Assembly (NCBI GenBank): GCA_009786075.1
Contig: WQTX01000023.1
Span: 1-34,094, forward strand
Length of the DNA stretch: 34,094 nucleotides
DNA from: Bacteroidota bacterium
Lineage (GTDB): Bacteria > Bacteroidota > Bacteroidia > Bacteroidales > UBA1715
Direction of reading: 5' to 3'
Shown here: positions 1-8,149 of the stretch, piece after piece
Numbering within the stretch: the stretch's first letter is position 1
Layout: the number at the start of each line of letters is the position of its first letter
The notes under the pieces: generated by a model
Databases searched by the model: none
Told to the model about the DNA's origin: nothing
The model's input: the letters and a program-made list of their open reading frames with translations, nothing else
Position numbers and translations under genes: made by a program

Positions 1-69
1 TTCGTTCGCAATGACGCTCTTTCGAGGGTTAGCACAAATCAACAAAAGAGCGTCATTGCGAGGAACGAA
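1..69. repeat. Imperfect palindromic repeat at window edge
   Basis: The left arm (1-22) and right arm (45-69) are inverted copies of a sequence containing CGCAATGACGCTCTTT; the right arm has three extra bases. The right arm carries the motif GTCATTGCGAGGAACGAAG, a dispersed intergenic repeat type that I recall from several bacterial genomes. It lies just past the last gene of the minus-strand locus and could fold into a hairpin in the transcript. It may continue to the left of the window. Confidence 0.7.
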
Positions 70-124
70 GCAATCCATTTTTTCTAAAATATAACAATAA
101 TAATTTTTCATTACTTAAATAACC

Positions 125-844
125 TTACACAATATTTTCCCCCGCATTCATTGGCACATTCACGCCGTTAAGGTGCGGCGAAGCACTGGCAAGCGTCAAA
201 ACCATATCGGCAACTTCATCGGTTGTAACAAGGCGTTTGAGGGGGTGACCGGCGGTCATTTGCTCCACTATGCGCTCATCGGTGTCGGCAGTCATTGGCG
301 TTTGCATAAACGATGGCGAAATAGAATTTGATGTAATATTATACCGAATGTTTTCCGTTGCCCAAATTTTGGCAAGTTCCTGCAAATAAGCCTTATCTGC
401 AACATAAATTGCTGAACCCGTTGGCGGAACATTCAGTAAATATGAAGTGAGAATGGTAATAATTTTTCCGCTGCGTTTTTTTCTAAAAGTAGCGATGCAC
501 GCTTTTGTGATTTCGATTGTAGGTAACACATTGTTGCTGAACGACTGCAAAAAATCATCAGAACCGATTTTATTGAAATTAGCGAATGGGGTTAAACCGT
601 AGGCATTGTTTACTAAAATATCTACATCAAATTCCGGTATTGTACGGCATAAATCGGCAATTTCGGCAGAGTTGGTAAAATCGCATTTTATTGCGGTTAC
701 ATTATTATAAGTACGCACAATTTCATCGGCAGTACTTGCCGAACGATTGTATGTAAAATACACAGTACCACAGTGTTGCTGTACAAATTTTTCGACAATA
801 CTGCGTCCCAAACCCGACGCACCGCCTGTAATCAATATGTTCAT
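125..844 (-). CDS. SDR-family oxidoreductase (FabG-like)
   Basis: This is a 239-residue classical short-chain dehydrogenase/reductase. The NAD(P)-binding glycine motif TGGASGLG is near residues 6-13, an NN(A) motif is near 79-81, and the catalytic Ser134, Tyr147 and Lys151 (YxxxK) are all present. The ATG overlaps the stop of the MaoC-like gene upstream by four bases (ATGA), so the two are probably translationally coupled. The neighbours (MaoC-like hydratase, ACP, FkbH-like protein) suggest that it reduces a keto group on an ACP-bound acyl chain destined for the surface glycan. It could instead act on a sugar. It is the last gene of the locus seen here. Family assignment is firm; the substrate is inferred. 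Confidence 0.85.
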   Translation of the reverse strand: MNILITGGASGLGRSIVEKFVQQHCGTVYFTYNRSASTADEIVRTYNNVTAIKCDFTNSAEIADLCRTIPEFDVDILVNNAYGLTPFANFNKIGSDDFLQSFSNNVLPTIEITKACIATFRKKRSGKIITILTSYLLNVPPTGSAIYVADKAYLQELAKIWATENIRYNITSNSISPSFMQTPMTADTDERIVEQMTAGHPLKRLVTTDEVADMVLTLASASPHLNGVNVPMNAGENIV

Positions 845-1233
845 AATATTCCGATTGAAATTTTTCCTTTTGCTGCAATTTTTTGTTCTTCATTGCGAAA
901 TTCGTACTTAAATTCCACTACGTTTACCGATTCGAAAACTCCTGCCACCGTTGCTTTAAAATGCAACGTGTTACCCAAATATACGGCATTTTTAAAATGT
1001 ATTTCTTGCGAATGAATAATTACATCTTTCGTGGGAAGACATTCCCCAATAAAATACGAAAGAAATCCGTTAAGAATATTTCCGTACATTACTGCTCCCT
1101 TAAATCCTTTTTTGCGTGCAAAATCATTGTTAGTATGCAAAGGATTGAAATCTTTGAACAGATTTCCGAAACCTCGATAAATTTCGTCCGATACTACAAA
1201 CGTTTGTTCAAATATTTGATTTTCGGTAAACAT
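841..1233 (-). CDS. MaoC-like (R)-hydratase/dehydratase, hot-dog fold
   Basis: This 130-residue protein has the size of a single hot-dog domain of the MaoC/PhaJ (R-specific enoyl hydratase) family. The family's catalytic pair is visible as Asp28 and His33 (D-F-N-P-L-H), followed by the typical segment FKGAVMYGNIL. Such enzymes add or remove water at the 2,3-position of acyl thioesters. With the coupled SDR downstream and the ACP upstream, it would form or remove a 3-hydroxy group on an ACP-bound acyl unit. A 160-bp repeat separates it from the ACP gene. The biochemical family is well supported; the ACP-linked substrate is inference from context. Confidence 0.85.
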   Translation of the reverse strand: MFTENQIFEQTFVVSDEIYRGFGNLFKDFNPLHTNNDFARKKGFKGAVMYGNILNGFLSYFIGECLPTKDVIIHSQEIHFKNAVYLGNTLHFKATVAGVFESVNVVEFKYEFRNEEQKIAAKGKISIGIL

Positions 1234-1258
1234 ATACTAAGAATTTGTTTAAATTTTT

Positions 1259-1418
1259 AATGTTACGGTGCTCTGCACCTTACTTGTGGTGTTAATCACT
1301 TTAACTACAAATATTACTGGTGCTCTGCACCTCTTAAATACGAAGTGCAGAGCACTTAAATATTTGTAGTAAATAAAAAAACAATGTGTTCTTCTAAGGT
1401 GCAGAGCACCGTAATATT
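1259..1418. repeat. MITE-like nested palindromic element, copy 1
   Basis: The element is about 160 bp, bounded by 22-bp terminal inverted repeats (1259-1280 and 1397-1418) with the core TTACGGTGCTCTGCACCT. Inside are a second inverted pair (CTACAAATATT and AATATTTGTAG) and a central hairpin built from GGTGCTCTGCACCTCTTAA and AAGTGCAGAGCACTTAA. A second copy in the same orientation lies at 6737-6895. It has no coding capacity. It sits two bases past the ACP stop codon and 25 bp before the maoC-like start, so it would fold strongly in the operon mRNA. The AT-rich flanks of both copies are also similar, so the true ends may lie slightly further out. Confidence 0.85.
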
Positions 1419-1420
1419 TT

Positions 1421-1660
1421 TTAGAATTTCGTTAAAATACAATCAATCATTTCACCCACATTTTTCCACGAAAGAATTTCTTTAGAAGTAAATTTGATTT
1501 TAAAATGCTTTTCAATCGCCACAATCAACTGAATGTGCGTAAGCGAATCCCAACCGTCCACATCGTTGGCAGTGGTTTCTTCGGTTAAAACAATGTCTTC
1601 TTCATCAAGAACATCTTTGAAAATGACTTCGATTTGCTGTAAAATTTCCGGTTTGTTCAT
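1421..1660 (-). CDS. Acyl carrier protein (module 2)
   Basis: This is a 79-residue acidic carrier protein. The phosphopantetheine attachment site is the canonical Asp-Ser-Leu within GWDSLTHIQLI, with Ser39 as the modified residue, and the helix around it matches the ACP family. It starts six bases after the FkbH-like gene stops. In FkbH-type systems (glyceryl-ACP formation in polyketide pathways) a discrete ACP is the acceptor, so it probably carries the acyl unit made by the FkbH-like protein and then processed by the MaoC-like and SDR enzymes. It is clearly different in sequence from the second ACP of this locus (25255-25482). Confidence 0.92.
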   Translation of the reverse strand: MNKPEILQQIEVIFKDVLDEEDIVLTEETTANDVDGWDSLTHIQLIVAIEKHFKIKFTSKEILSWKNVGEMIDCILTKF

Positions 1661-1666
1661 ATCTGT

Positions 1667-3418
1667 TTATTTTTTGGTTATGTAAATTTCTTTCATTTTA
1701 TATTTTTCCACATCAAGTTTCCAAATATTTTCATTGTCAGTTGCCTCAAATCCTAAATTTTTATAGTGGTCACGCACTATTTCATTTTTGGGTGTTGGAA
1801 TATATTCGCCCACAATTTGGTTATAACCGTTTACTTTTGCCAATTCTACAATGGAATTTAACGTGTATGCCTCCATTCCTCGTTTCAGCACACGGCAACT
1901 CATAAACCATGTGTCGATAAACAATGTAGGGGTCGAATATTTTCGACCCGTACCGTCATCGCATTTTTCCAAAATCACTGCGCAAATCAGTCCGTTATCG
2001 CCAAATTTATCTTCCAAGGTAAACGAAAGCGTGAGATATTCGTTCGATTGCGCTATTTGTTTTACATCTTCTTCCGTATAGCGCACTGTTCTCAAATTGA
2101 ATTGATTAGAGCGTTGTGAGAGTTGAGCAATGCGAGGAATGGAAAAGTCATCAAACGGTTTTGTGTCTGAAATCATATCAAGACTTTTCAAAAAATCGTC
2201 TTCGTTGGTAAACGATTCTTGAAAAATAACCCGTTCCGCTTCCTTTTGGTATTGCTCGGTGCGTTTAGCATCTTCGCCCGAATATGAAACGGTTTCAAAC
2301 AAATTCAAGCCGTACAAATAATCAAGGTAAAGCGCAGGGTCTTCGGGCAGTTCGGGAACACAGATTTGCGGAATATTTTCTCGCACAATAGTGCGTTCAA
2401 ACGGATTGTCGTCCACAAAAACCATCGAATCGAAACCAATGTTGAGTATTTGCTGAATTTTACGAATATTGTCGGCTTTATTCTCCCAATTTGCCACAAA
2501 AACGGCAATGTCCGACAGGCGCAACACCATATCGGGGTGCTTTTCAAATGGCTCTTTGGCAACCGATTCGGTGTTTTTACTGCACACGGCGACTATAATT
2601 CCCCGTTGCTGCAACTTTTTTACCCAATATTGAAATTCGGTAAATGCCTTTCCAATACCAAGTTGCCCGATTTGAATGTTTTCAATACCATCGTCGCCAA
2701 TCACTCCGCCCCACGTTGTATTATCCAAATCAAGAATAATACATTTTTTGAAAAACCCCTGAAAAGCCGCAATAATTTTCACTACGGCATGGGCAAAATA
2801 AGGTAAAGCATCAATACTGACTACCATTTCGGTGTTGGTATAAATGGCTGGCAACCAAAATTTTTCTCGTCCAATTGTGTTTTGAATTGTGCTTAAATCG
2901 CAGATATACAGATTGTTAGTTTGTACAGCAAGTTCCTGCAACAAATAATTCAACTTGCGAAGTTGGAAAATAAATGACGATTCAACTTTGTTGGCATATT
3001 GACCAAAAACTTGGTCATCTTCTTCGGTGTAATTACAAAAAATGATTTTTGCATTTGTTTTTGCCTGCAACGCCGAAAGCCATTGTTTTATATGCACGAC
3101 GTTTTCTTCTGCAAAGCTAAAACGCTCATTTTCTGCTGTTTTATTATATTTTTGCAACAATTTATGGCTCGATTGAAAAATAAGTATCACCTCGGCATTG
3201 AACTCATACAGTTCCGACGAAGGGTCGAGAATTTGCCGGTCAATTTGATTAAACTCGGCTTCAAAAACATTCAAATTCAACGAATGTTCCACGCCCATAC
3301 CTTTGATTGCCTGCACCACAAATTGCGTAGCACTATCGCCGAGCACTGCCAATCGAATGGTTTTAAAACCTTCAACGGGCTTTTTTAAGTTCTTTTTTAG
3401 TTGTGCGAAGTCTAACAT
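1667..3418 (-). CDS. FkbH-like HAD-IIIC phosphatase/acyl-loading protein
   Basis: This 583-residue protein has three parts. An N-terminal region (about 20-220) begins with a GDS motif and resembles the SGNH-like domain seen in long FkbH proteins. A HAD subfamily IIIC domain (about 225-350) carries the DxDxT motif (D230, D232, T234), the motif II Ser280 and the motif IV acidic pair D336/D337. A C-terminal region (about 430-575) resembles the GNAT-like FkbH domain. Characterised FkbH-type proteins take 1,3-bisphosphoglycerate, remove the phosphate and load glycerate on an ACP. The ACP gene follows after six bases, which fits. A glyceryl or glycerate-derived decoration of the glycan is therefore plausible; other phosphorylated acids cannot be excluded. 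Confidence 0.85.
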   Translation of the reverse strand: MLDFAQLKKNLKKPVEGFKTIRLAVLGDSATQFVVQAIKGMGVEHSLNLNVFEAEFNQIDRQILDPSSELYEFNAEVILIFQSSHKLLQKYNKTAENERFSFAEENVVHIKQWLSALQAKTNAKIIFCNYTEEDDQVFGQYANKVESSFIFQLRKLNYLLQELAVQTNNLYICDLSTIQNTIGREKFWLPAIYTNTEMVVSIDALPYFAHAVVKIIAAFQGFFKKCIILDLDNTTWGGVIGDDGIENIQIGQLGIGKAFTEFQYWVKKLQQRGIIVAVCSKNTESVAKEPFEKHPDMVLRLSDIAVFVANWENKADNIRKIQQILNIGFDSMVFVDDNPFERTIVRENIPQICVPELPEDPALYLDYLYGLNLFETVSYSGEDAKRTEQYQKEAERVIFQESFTNEDDFLKSLDMISDTKPFDDFSIPRIAQLSQRSNQFNLRTVRYTEEDVKQIAQSNEYLTLSFTLEDKFGDNGLICAVILEKCDDGTGRKYSTPTLFIDTWFMSCRVLKRGMEAYTLNSIVELAKVNGYNQIVGEYIPTPKNEIVRDHYKNLGFEATDNENIWKLDVEKYKMKEIYITKK

Positions 3419-3433
3419 AGTACTAAGCTATTT

Positions 3434-4984
3434 TTAGGGTGTCGATTTATGCAATTTTTTCAACACTTTTTTTACTACCATATCATGAATCAACTGTTTT
3501 TCGTCTTTACATAATCCTGTAAAATAAATAGAAAGAGCAAAAAATAGTACGGAAATAAATCCTGTAAGCAAAAATCTAAACTCAAAATTGAGATACTGTG
3601 TTATGAGCCAACAAACGGCAACAACTGTTATTAATGGTATTGCTGCCTTAAAAATTACTCTTTCAAAATAGTTCCTAATAGATAAACCTGCTTTGTGCTT
3701 CCAAAAATACAATTTGAATGCAGTTGCTATTATCTCCATTGTTATTAAACTAACTACAGCATAATATGCCGGAAATCCTAATTTCAAAAGAATGTATGCC
3801 AACGGAACAGTGAGGAGCAGAACGCTTCCTGTAATAGATTGATATGCTTTTATTTTTCCGGTTGCTTGCAAAGCCGAAAATGAACCAATTGTGAGTTGAT
3901 TAACAAGCATTGCCACCAAAACTAATGAACAAAAAACAACGGTATGTTCGGGCACATTTTTTAACCATAACTGCAATATAACCGGCATTTCAAAAATAAT
4001 GGGAATAGCAACAAAGGCTAAAAGGAAAAAACCAAATTTACTTGCCATCAACGAAAGGCGCAACATTCTTTGCCTGTCATTCCTTCCTTCACTTATCATA
4101 ATTTGCGGGTTTATTGCACGCAACATTGTTTGCGAGAAAAAAATTACCTGCGCCGAAACTTGATTGGCAATACCAAATGCAGCATTTATAACTGTTCCGA
4201 AAAATAGATTTAACACTATTGCCAATCCCTGTATTTTTCCTGCGCCGCACAATGTGCCGAACAAATTCCACCCTGCGAAACTGCCTATTTCTTTAAGAAA
4301 CGGTTTATCTATTTGATAATTCCGCACACTACATTCGTCATATTTTTTCAAACTATACACTGCGTATAACAAAAATGAAATCGCACTCAAAACCGCCATA
4401 AATAAGCCGTACATTACCAATCGTTCCGCTTGAATAAACCACACCAACGATAGAGCAATTGCTAATTTTACAATTGATTCAATAATATTCACAATTGCTA
4501 TCCACAGCATATTTTCGTGTGCATTGAGCGAAGCGGTAAAGGGTACCGAAATAATTGTGAAAAATACCGAAACCGACATAAAATAGTATATCGTTTGTGC
4601 GGTTGGTATTCTGTCGGCAGGAATATTCAAAAATCCGCCGAACAAAACCGGCGCAAGCACCAAAAGTGCAACAACTACAACAACACCTATTGCAATATGC
4701 AACACCCACGAGTTGGTAAAAATCTTTTTTTGCATCGCACAATCGCCCGTGCCTTGATGAAACGACAAATACCGTTGTGTAGAAACGGTCATTGCCACAT
4801 TCAAAAACGAAAGCATGGCAATAACACCGGCTATCAGATTAAAAATCCCATAATCCGAAGCTCCAAGCGCATTCAATACCAAGCGAGTTGAATACAATGA
4901 GATTCCCATTGTAATCAGCATTTTGGCATAGAGTATGCCGGTGTTTATTACTACTCGGGTGCTTGCCGCTTGAGGTTGTTTCAT
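3434..4984 (-). CDS. wzx: Wzx-type lipid-linked oligosaccharide flippase (second copy)
   Basis: This 516-residue, very hydrophobic protein has roughly 12-14 predicted membrane segments and the N-terminal pattern typical of Bacteroidota polysaccharide flippases (ISLYSTRLVLNALGASDYG). It would move undecaprenyl-linked repeat units across the inner membrane. I chose the ATG at 4984 over an upstream in-frame TTG at 4996: the ATG lies one base after the ThDP gene stop and has GGAAAG four bases upstream. A second, diverged Wzx lies at 20774-22303. This copy lies inside the block bracketed by the two 160-bp repeats, together with the ThDP enzyme, FkbH and ACP genes. Confidence 0.9.
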   Translation of the reverse strand: MKQPQAASTRVVINTGILYAKMLITMGISLYSTRLVLNALGASDYGIFNLIAGVIAMLSFLNVAMTVSTQRYLSFHQGTGDCAMQKKIFTNSWVLHIAIGVVVVVALLVLAPVLFGGFLNIPADRIPTAQTIYYFMSVSVFFTIISVPFTASLNAHENMLWIAIVNIIESIVKLAIALSLVWFIQAERLVMYGLFMAVLSAISFLLYAVYSLKKYDECSVRNYQIDKPFLKEIGSFAGWNLFGTLCGAGKIQGLAIVLNLFFGTVINAAFGIANQVSAQVIFFSQTMLRAINPQIMISEGRNDRQRMLRLSLMASKFGFFLLAFVAIPIIFEMPVILQLWLKNVPEHTVVFCSLVLVAMLVNQLTIGSFSALQATGKIKAYQSITGSVLLLTVPLAYILLKLGFPAYYAVVSLITMEIIATAFKLYFWKHKAGLSIRNYFERVIFKAAIPLITVVAVCWLITQYLNFEFRFLLTGFISVLFFALSIYFTGLCKDEKQLIHDMVVKKVLKKLHKSTP

Positions 4985-4985
4985 G

Positions 4986-6707
4986 CTACTTTCCAAGAAT
5001 ATTCTTCACAATTTTCACACCCGTATCACCAAAAATAGAGCGTATCATTTTTTTGTTTGTGCTTTCTTCCCTGTTATTGTCGAATATCATTTTAAAAGCA
5101 TCGGCTTCATTTTCGGGAGTTGTAAATACTTCTAATACAATTGATTGTTCCGATGCGCTTAAAAATTCGGCTTTACACGCCAAAAATTCTTCTTTATTTT
5201 GTGCAGACAGATATTTAAAACCGCTTGTTTCTGCCCAGCCTTTTGCATTTTTAGAGTGTCCGGCGGCGGCTATGTATGAATCTCTGTCGATGTTATCGGT
5301 TTTATATAGTTTAAATTCTACTCCACAGCCATTATTTACCAAAAGAATGCGAATATTATTTTTTAAATGACGAATACCGAGCGAATTCATATCATAGAAA
5401 AACGCCAAATCGCCGGTTACCAAAAAACACAACTTGTCGGTAGCAACGCTTTGCCCGAGTAAAACCGAAGTACAACCATCTATGCCGAATGCCGCCACAT
5501 TCGAGTAACACGTAATAGATTTATCGAGCGGAAAGAGACTCCATTTTCGCAAACTATTCAATATGGCAAAATTCAGATAACTGTTTTTTGGTATTGCATG
5601 GTGTAGTTGCTGTGCCAAATACGCATTGGAAAGAGGCAAATTTTCGGGTATTGAAACCGCGTTTTGCAATTCTTCCCATTGCTGATAATACGTGTGTTGA
5701 GCCGAATTGTTTCCTGCCAATCGCATAAAAAACAATTCAAAAGGACATTCAAATATTTTGGTCAAGTTATCGTAGGAATCTACAACTTTTCCGTCTTCGC
5801 TCACACGCCAATGTTCAAAAGCGAATTGACCTGCTGCTGCCAATCGACGAAACAGAGGATAATCGCCTGTTTGTCCGCCGATAGTTATAAGAATATCGGG
5901 TTTATATGTTTTTGCAAAAACCTCATCGTGCATGGTTAGCAACGCTAAATTAGCAAAAACGGTATATTTACTACGATGGTTCGATAAATGATTGGCATAT
6001 ACAAACACATTATGCGTTTCGGCAAAAGATTCCAATGCCACAGCCTGTTTTTCGGTAAACGGACGGTGTTCGCCTATCACAATCATTATTTTTTTATTGT
6101 TCAACGGCGCGTCCCATTGTTCCCATTCCATATATCGCCGGATTACACGCACAGGGGGTAATTGAACATCTTCCCATTTCCCTAATTCTTCGTCCAACAT
6201 CGGTACATTAAGTTGCACCGGACCCGGTAGCCCATGTGTTAATTCCAAAATCGCTTCATTGACCAAACGCATACAATGCTGTTCATCGTGATGATTTGAA
6301 ACGTATGGTAGAGCAAAAGTTTGTTTCACAGCATCGGCAGGCAACGATGTTTGATTCGGAGCCTGCATATAGTCTTGATACGTAAATCGCGGGTGTTTCG
6401 AGGCAGTAATTGCAAGAATGGGAACGTGCTTGTAAAATGCTTCGGTCAGTCCCGGAATATAATTGCGTGTTGCTTGCGCGCTTGTGCACGTAGTTGCAAC
6501 CGGCACACCGAGTTCTAAATACAATCCTATTGCAAAATACATGGCACTGCGCTCATCAACTACGGAATAGCACGTAAAAAACGGGTCGTTTTGAAGTCCT
6601 TGAACAATCGGAACATTCGTTGCTCCGGGACTGGCTACTACGTGCCGTATATTGTGAGCTTTGAGTAAAGCTAATAGTATTTGTGCGTTTTTTGCTATTG
6701 TGTACAT
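4986..6707 (-). CDS. MenD-like thiamine-diphosphate-dependent enzyme
   Basis: This 573-residue ThDP enzyme has MenD-like architecture. The N-terminal Pyr domain includes SPGATNVP near 26-33 and a DERSAM motif with the likely catalytic Glu52. A central domain follows. The C-terminal PP domain has the ThDP/Mg motif GDLAFFYDMN (from residue 432) and the paired Asn458-Asn459. MenD itself joins 2-oxoglutarate-derived succinyl semialdehyde to isochorismate, but no menaquinone gene is present here. In a glycan locus a 2-oxoacid decarboxylation and carboligation is more likely, as with YerE in yersiniose synthesis, giving a branched sugar or an unusual acyl group. It is the first gene of the repeat-bracketed block and is followed by the second Wzx. 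Family is firm, substrate unknown. Confidence 0.85.
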   Translation of the reverse strand: MYTIAKNAQILLALLKAHNIRHVVASPGATNVPIVQGLQNDPFFTCYSVVDERSAMYFAIGLYLELGVPVATTCTSAQATRNYIPGLTEAFYKHVPILAITASKHPRFTYQDYMQAPNQTSLPADAVKQTFALPYVSNHHDEQHCMRLVNEAILELTHGLPGPVQLNVPMLDEELGKWEDVQLPPVRVIRRYMEWEQWDAPLNNKKIMIVIGEHRPFTEKQAVALESFAETHNVFVYANHLSNHRSKYTVFANLALLTMHDEVFAKTYKPDILITIGGQTGDYPLFRRLAAAGQFAFEHWRVSEDGKVVDSYDNLTKIFECPFELFFMRLAGNNSAQHTYYQQWEELQNAVSIPENLPLSNAYLAQQLHHAIPKNSYLNFAILNSLRKWSLFPLDKSITCYSNVAAFGIDGCTSVLLGQSVATDKLCFLVTGDLAFFYDMNSLGIRHLKNNIRILLVNNGCGVEFKLYKTDNIDRDSYIAAAGHSKNAKGWAETSGFKYLSAQNKEEFLACKAEFLSASEQSIVLEVFTTPENEADAFKMIFDNNREESTNKKMIRSIFGDTGVKIVKNILGK

Positions 6708-6736
6708 ACTACGTAATTTAAAAATTTAAGAATTTT

Positions 6737-6895
6737 AATATTACGGTGCTTTGCACCTTTCTTGCCGTGTCAATTGTTTTAGCTACAAATATCATTGGTG
6801 CTCTGCACCTCTTAAAATACAAAGTGCAGAGCACTTAAATATTTGTAGTAAATAAAATCAATGTATCAATTTGAGGTGCAGAGCACCGTAATATT
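6737..6895. repeat. MITE-like nested palindromic element, copy 2
   Basis: This second copy is 159 bp and has the same orientation and layout as 1259-1418: terminal inverted repeats at 6737-6758 and 6874-6895 with one mismatch (TTTGC for TCTGC), the inner CTACAAATAT and ATATTTGTAG pair, and the central GTGCTCTGCACC/GTGCAGAGCAC hairpin. The central part is nearly identical between copies, while the spacers between arms have diverged. It lies between the pyruvyl transferase gene (stop at 6923) and the ThDP gene (start at 6707). It has no coding capacity. Confidence 0.85.
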
Positions 6896-6922
6896 TATGT
6901 TGATTAAAATTTAAACAAACTC

Positions 6923-8146
6923 TTATTGTAATCCCAGAAATTCAACCAAATGTTTTTTCAGCAATTCTTTTCGTTCGGCAACAATTCCGGTCATTCTGTC
7001 GTGAATAGTTGCCTGCAATTCACCGCGTTTTGCAAAAGCATTTTGTATTCCGGTTAGAATTTCATCGTTTGTTTGTGCTTTCATATCGCCCATGTGCGGG
7101 TACGCCAAAGTATCGGCAAACAAACCATTGAACTTACGGCTGTATGCCATGGGGTAGACCGGTACTTCCGAAGAAAATGCCGCTATTGCAGCGTGCATAC
7201 GGGCTCCTGCAAAAAAATCCATGCCTGCAATATAATTTTTTGCAAAAATAGGAGTCAAGAAAAAAGGCGACAAAACCAATCTATCGTTATTATACTTTTC
7301 AACTAAATCAAACGACAGCGAATAATCGTTTTCCACATCGCTGTAATCGGTAAGCACAACGTGAGGAACAAGATGCAATTTCACATTCGGAATCGACAAA
7401 AAATATTCAATCGTATTGCGAATTAACTTTTGATAATCCACACATAATTCAAATTGATTATTTTTTGTGTAGCCGCCATGCCACAGCAAAGCAGAAACAT
7501 TTAACCCTACGTGAACAAAATCTTTTGAAAATGATTTCTTTTGATATGGCATAAAAAACGCCACATCAACAATTTCGTCTATGTTCGATTGGCAGGTTTC
7601 GTTTTTCAAAAAATCATAGCTTTGTTTGTCGCGAGCCAAAGCAATGGCACTTTTTTCTATTGTAGAAATAGCTCTTTTCTTTATTTTTTTGCCAGCGAAA
7701 GGACCTATCGTTTGCGGAAATATCAATAATGGTTTTTTAAATAAAAATGCCATTTTGCTTTGATTGTCAAACATATAGAATCTCTTCGCACCGTAAATGT
7801 CCGCAAAACTATCGCCTGCGCCAATGTTGATAACAAAATCTATATTTCTATATTGCAACAAAGTGCGCCTTGTTTTAGAAAGAAACAGTGATTTTACTAA
7901 ATTTTTAATGCTGAAAAAATCAACCGGATACAAATTTACAGCATCAATGATGGTATCGCCTATTTCAAAAGTATCGGTTTCTTTGTTTCCGTATTCGGGA
8001 TTAATAAGGAAAAATTTAAGATTATAATTACACCATTCCCGCTCCAATTCTTTCAAAATAGAAAGAGCCGACCACGATAACGCCCCCACACCTCTATTCC
8101 CATTGTACGGATATGCACCAATTATCGCTATTTTTATTTCCTTCAT
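6923..8146 (-). CDS. Polysaccharide pyruvyl transferase family protein (CsaB type)
   Basis: This 407-residue protein has the N-terminal AYPYNGNRGVGALSW segment, the NIGAGDSFADIYG motif and the C-terminal GARMHAAIAAFSSEVPV motif typical of the CsaB/PssM pyruvyl transferase fold. Characterised members transfer pyruvate from phosphoenolpyruvate onto a sugar hydroxyl pair to form a ketal; many family members in Bacteroidota loci are untested. This copy differs from the other two here (15367-16518 and 19605-20777), which share a GSDQVW motif that it lacks. It starts four bases after the acyltransferase gene stops and is followed by repeat copy 2. Confidence 0.85.
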   Translation of the reverse strand: MKEIKIAIIGAYPYNGNRGVGALSWSALSILKELEREWCNYNLKFFLINPEYGNKETDTFEIGDTIIDAVNLYPVDFFSIKNLVKSLFLSKTRRTLLQYRNIDFVINIGAGDSFADIYGAKRFYMFDNQSKMAFLFKKPLLIFPQTIGPFAGKKIKKRAISTIEKSAIALARDKQSYDFLKNETCQSNIDEIVDVAFFMPYQKKSFSKDFVHVGLNVSALLWHGGYTKNNQFELCVDYQKLIRNTIEYFLSIPNVKLHLVPHVVLTDYSDVENDYSLSFDLVEKYNNDRLVLSPFFLTPIFAKNYIAGMDFFAGARMHAAIAAFSSEVPVYPMAYSRKFNGLFADTLAYPHMGDMKAQTNDEILTGIQNAFAKRGELQATIHDRMTGIVAERKELLKKHLVEFLGLQ

Positions 8147-8149
8147 ATT

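Noticed and set aside
1259-1418. Intact insertion sequence
   Set aside because: The element has inverted repeats but is only 160 bp with no transposase frame, so at most it is a MITE-like element.
3411-3424. Shared CTTAGTA-like bases just before the start codons of the FkbH-like, MaoC-like and ThDP genes
   Set aside because: The motif is very short and partly formed by TAG/TAA contexts in AT-rich DNA; it cannot be told from chance.
3434-4996. Longer start for the second wzx at 4996
   Set aside because: The codon there is TTG; an ATG four codons later leaves one base to the upstream stop and has a GGAAAG sequence before it.
4986-6707. Annotation as menaquinone MenD
   Set aside because: No other men gene is near and the context is glycan synthesis; the MenD-like fold alone does not support that role.
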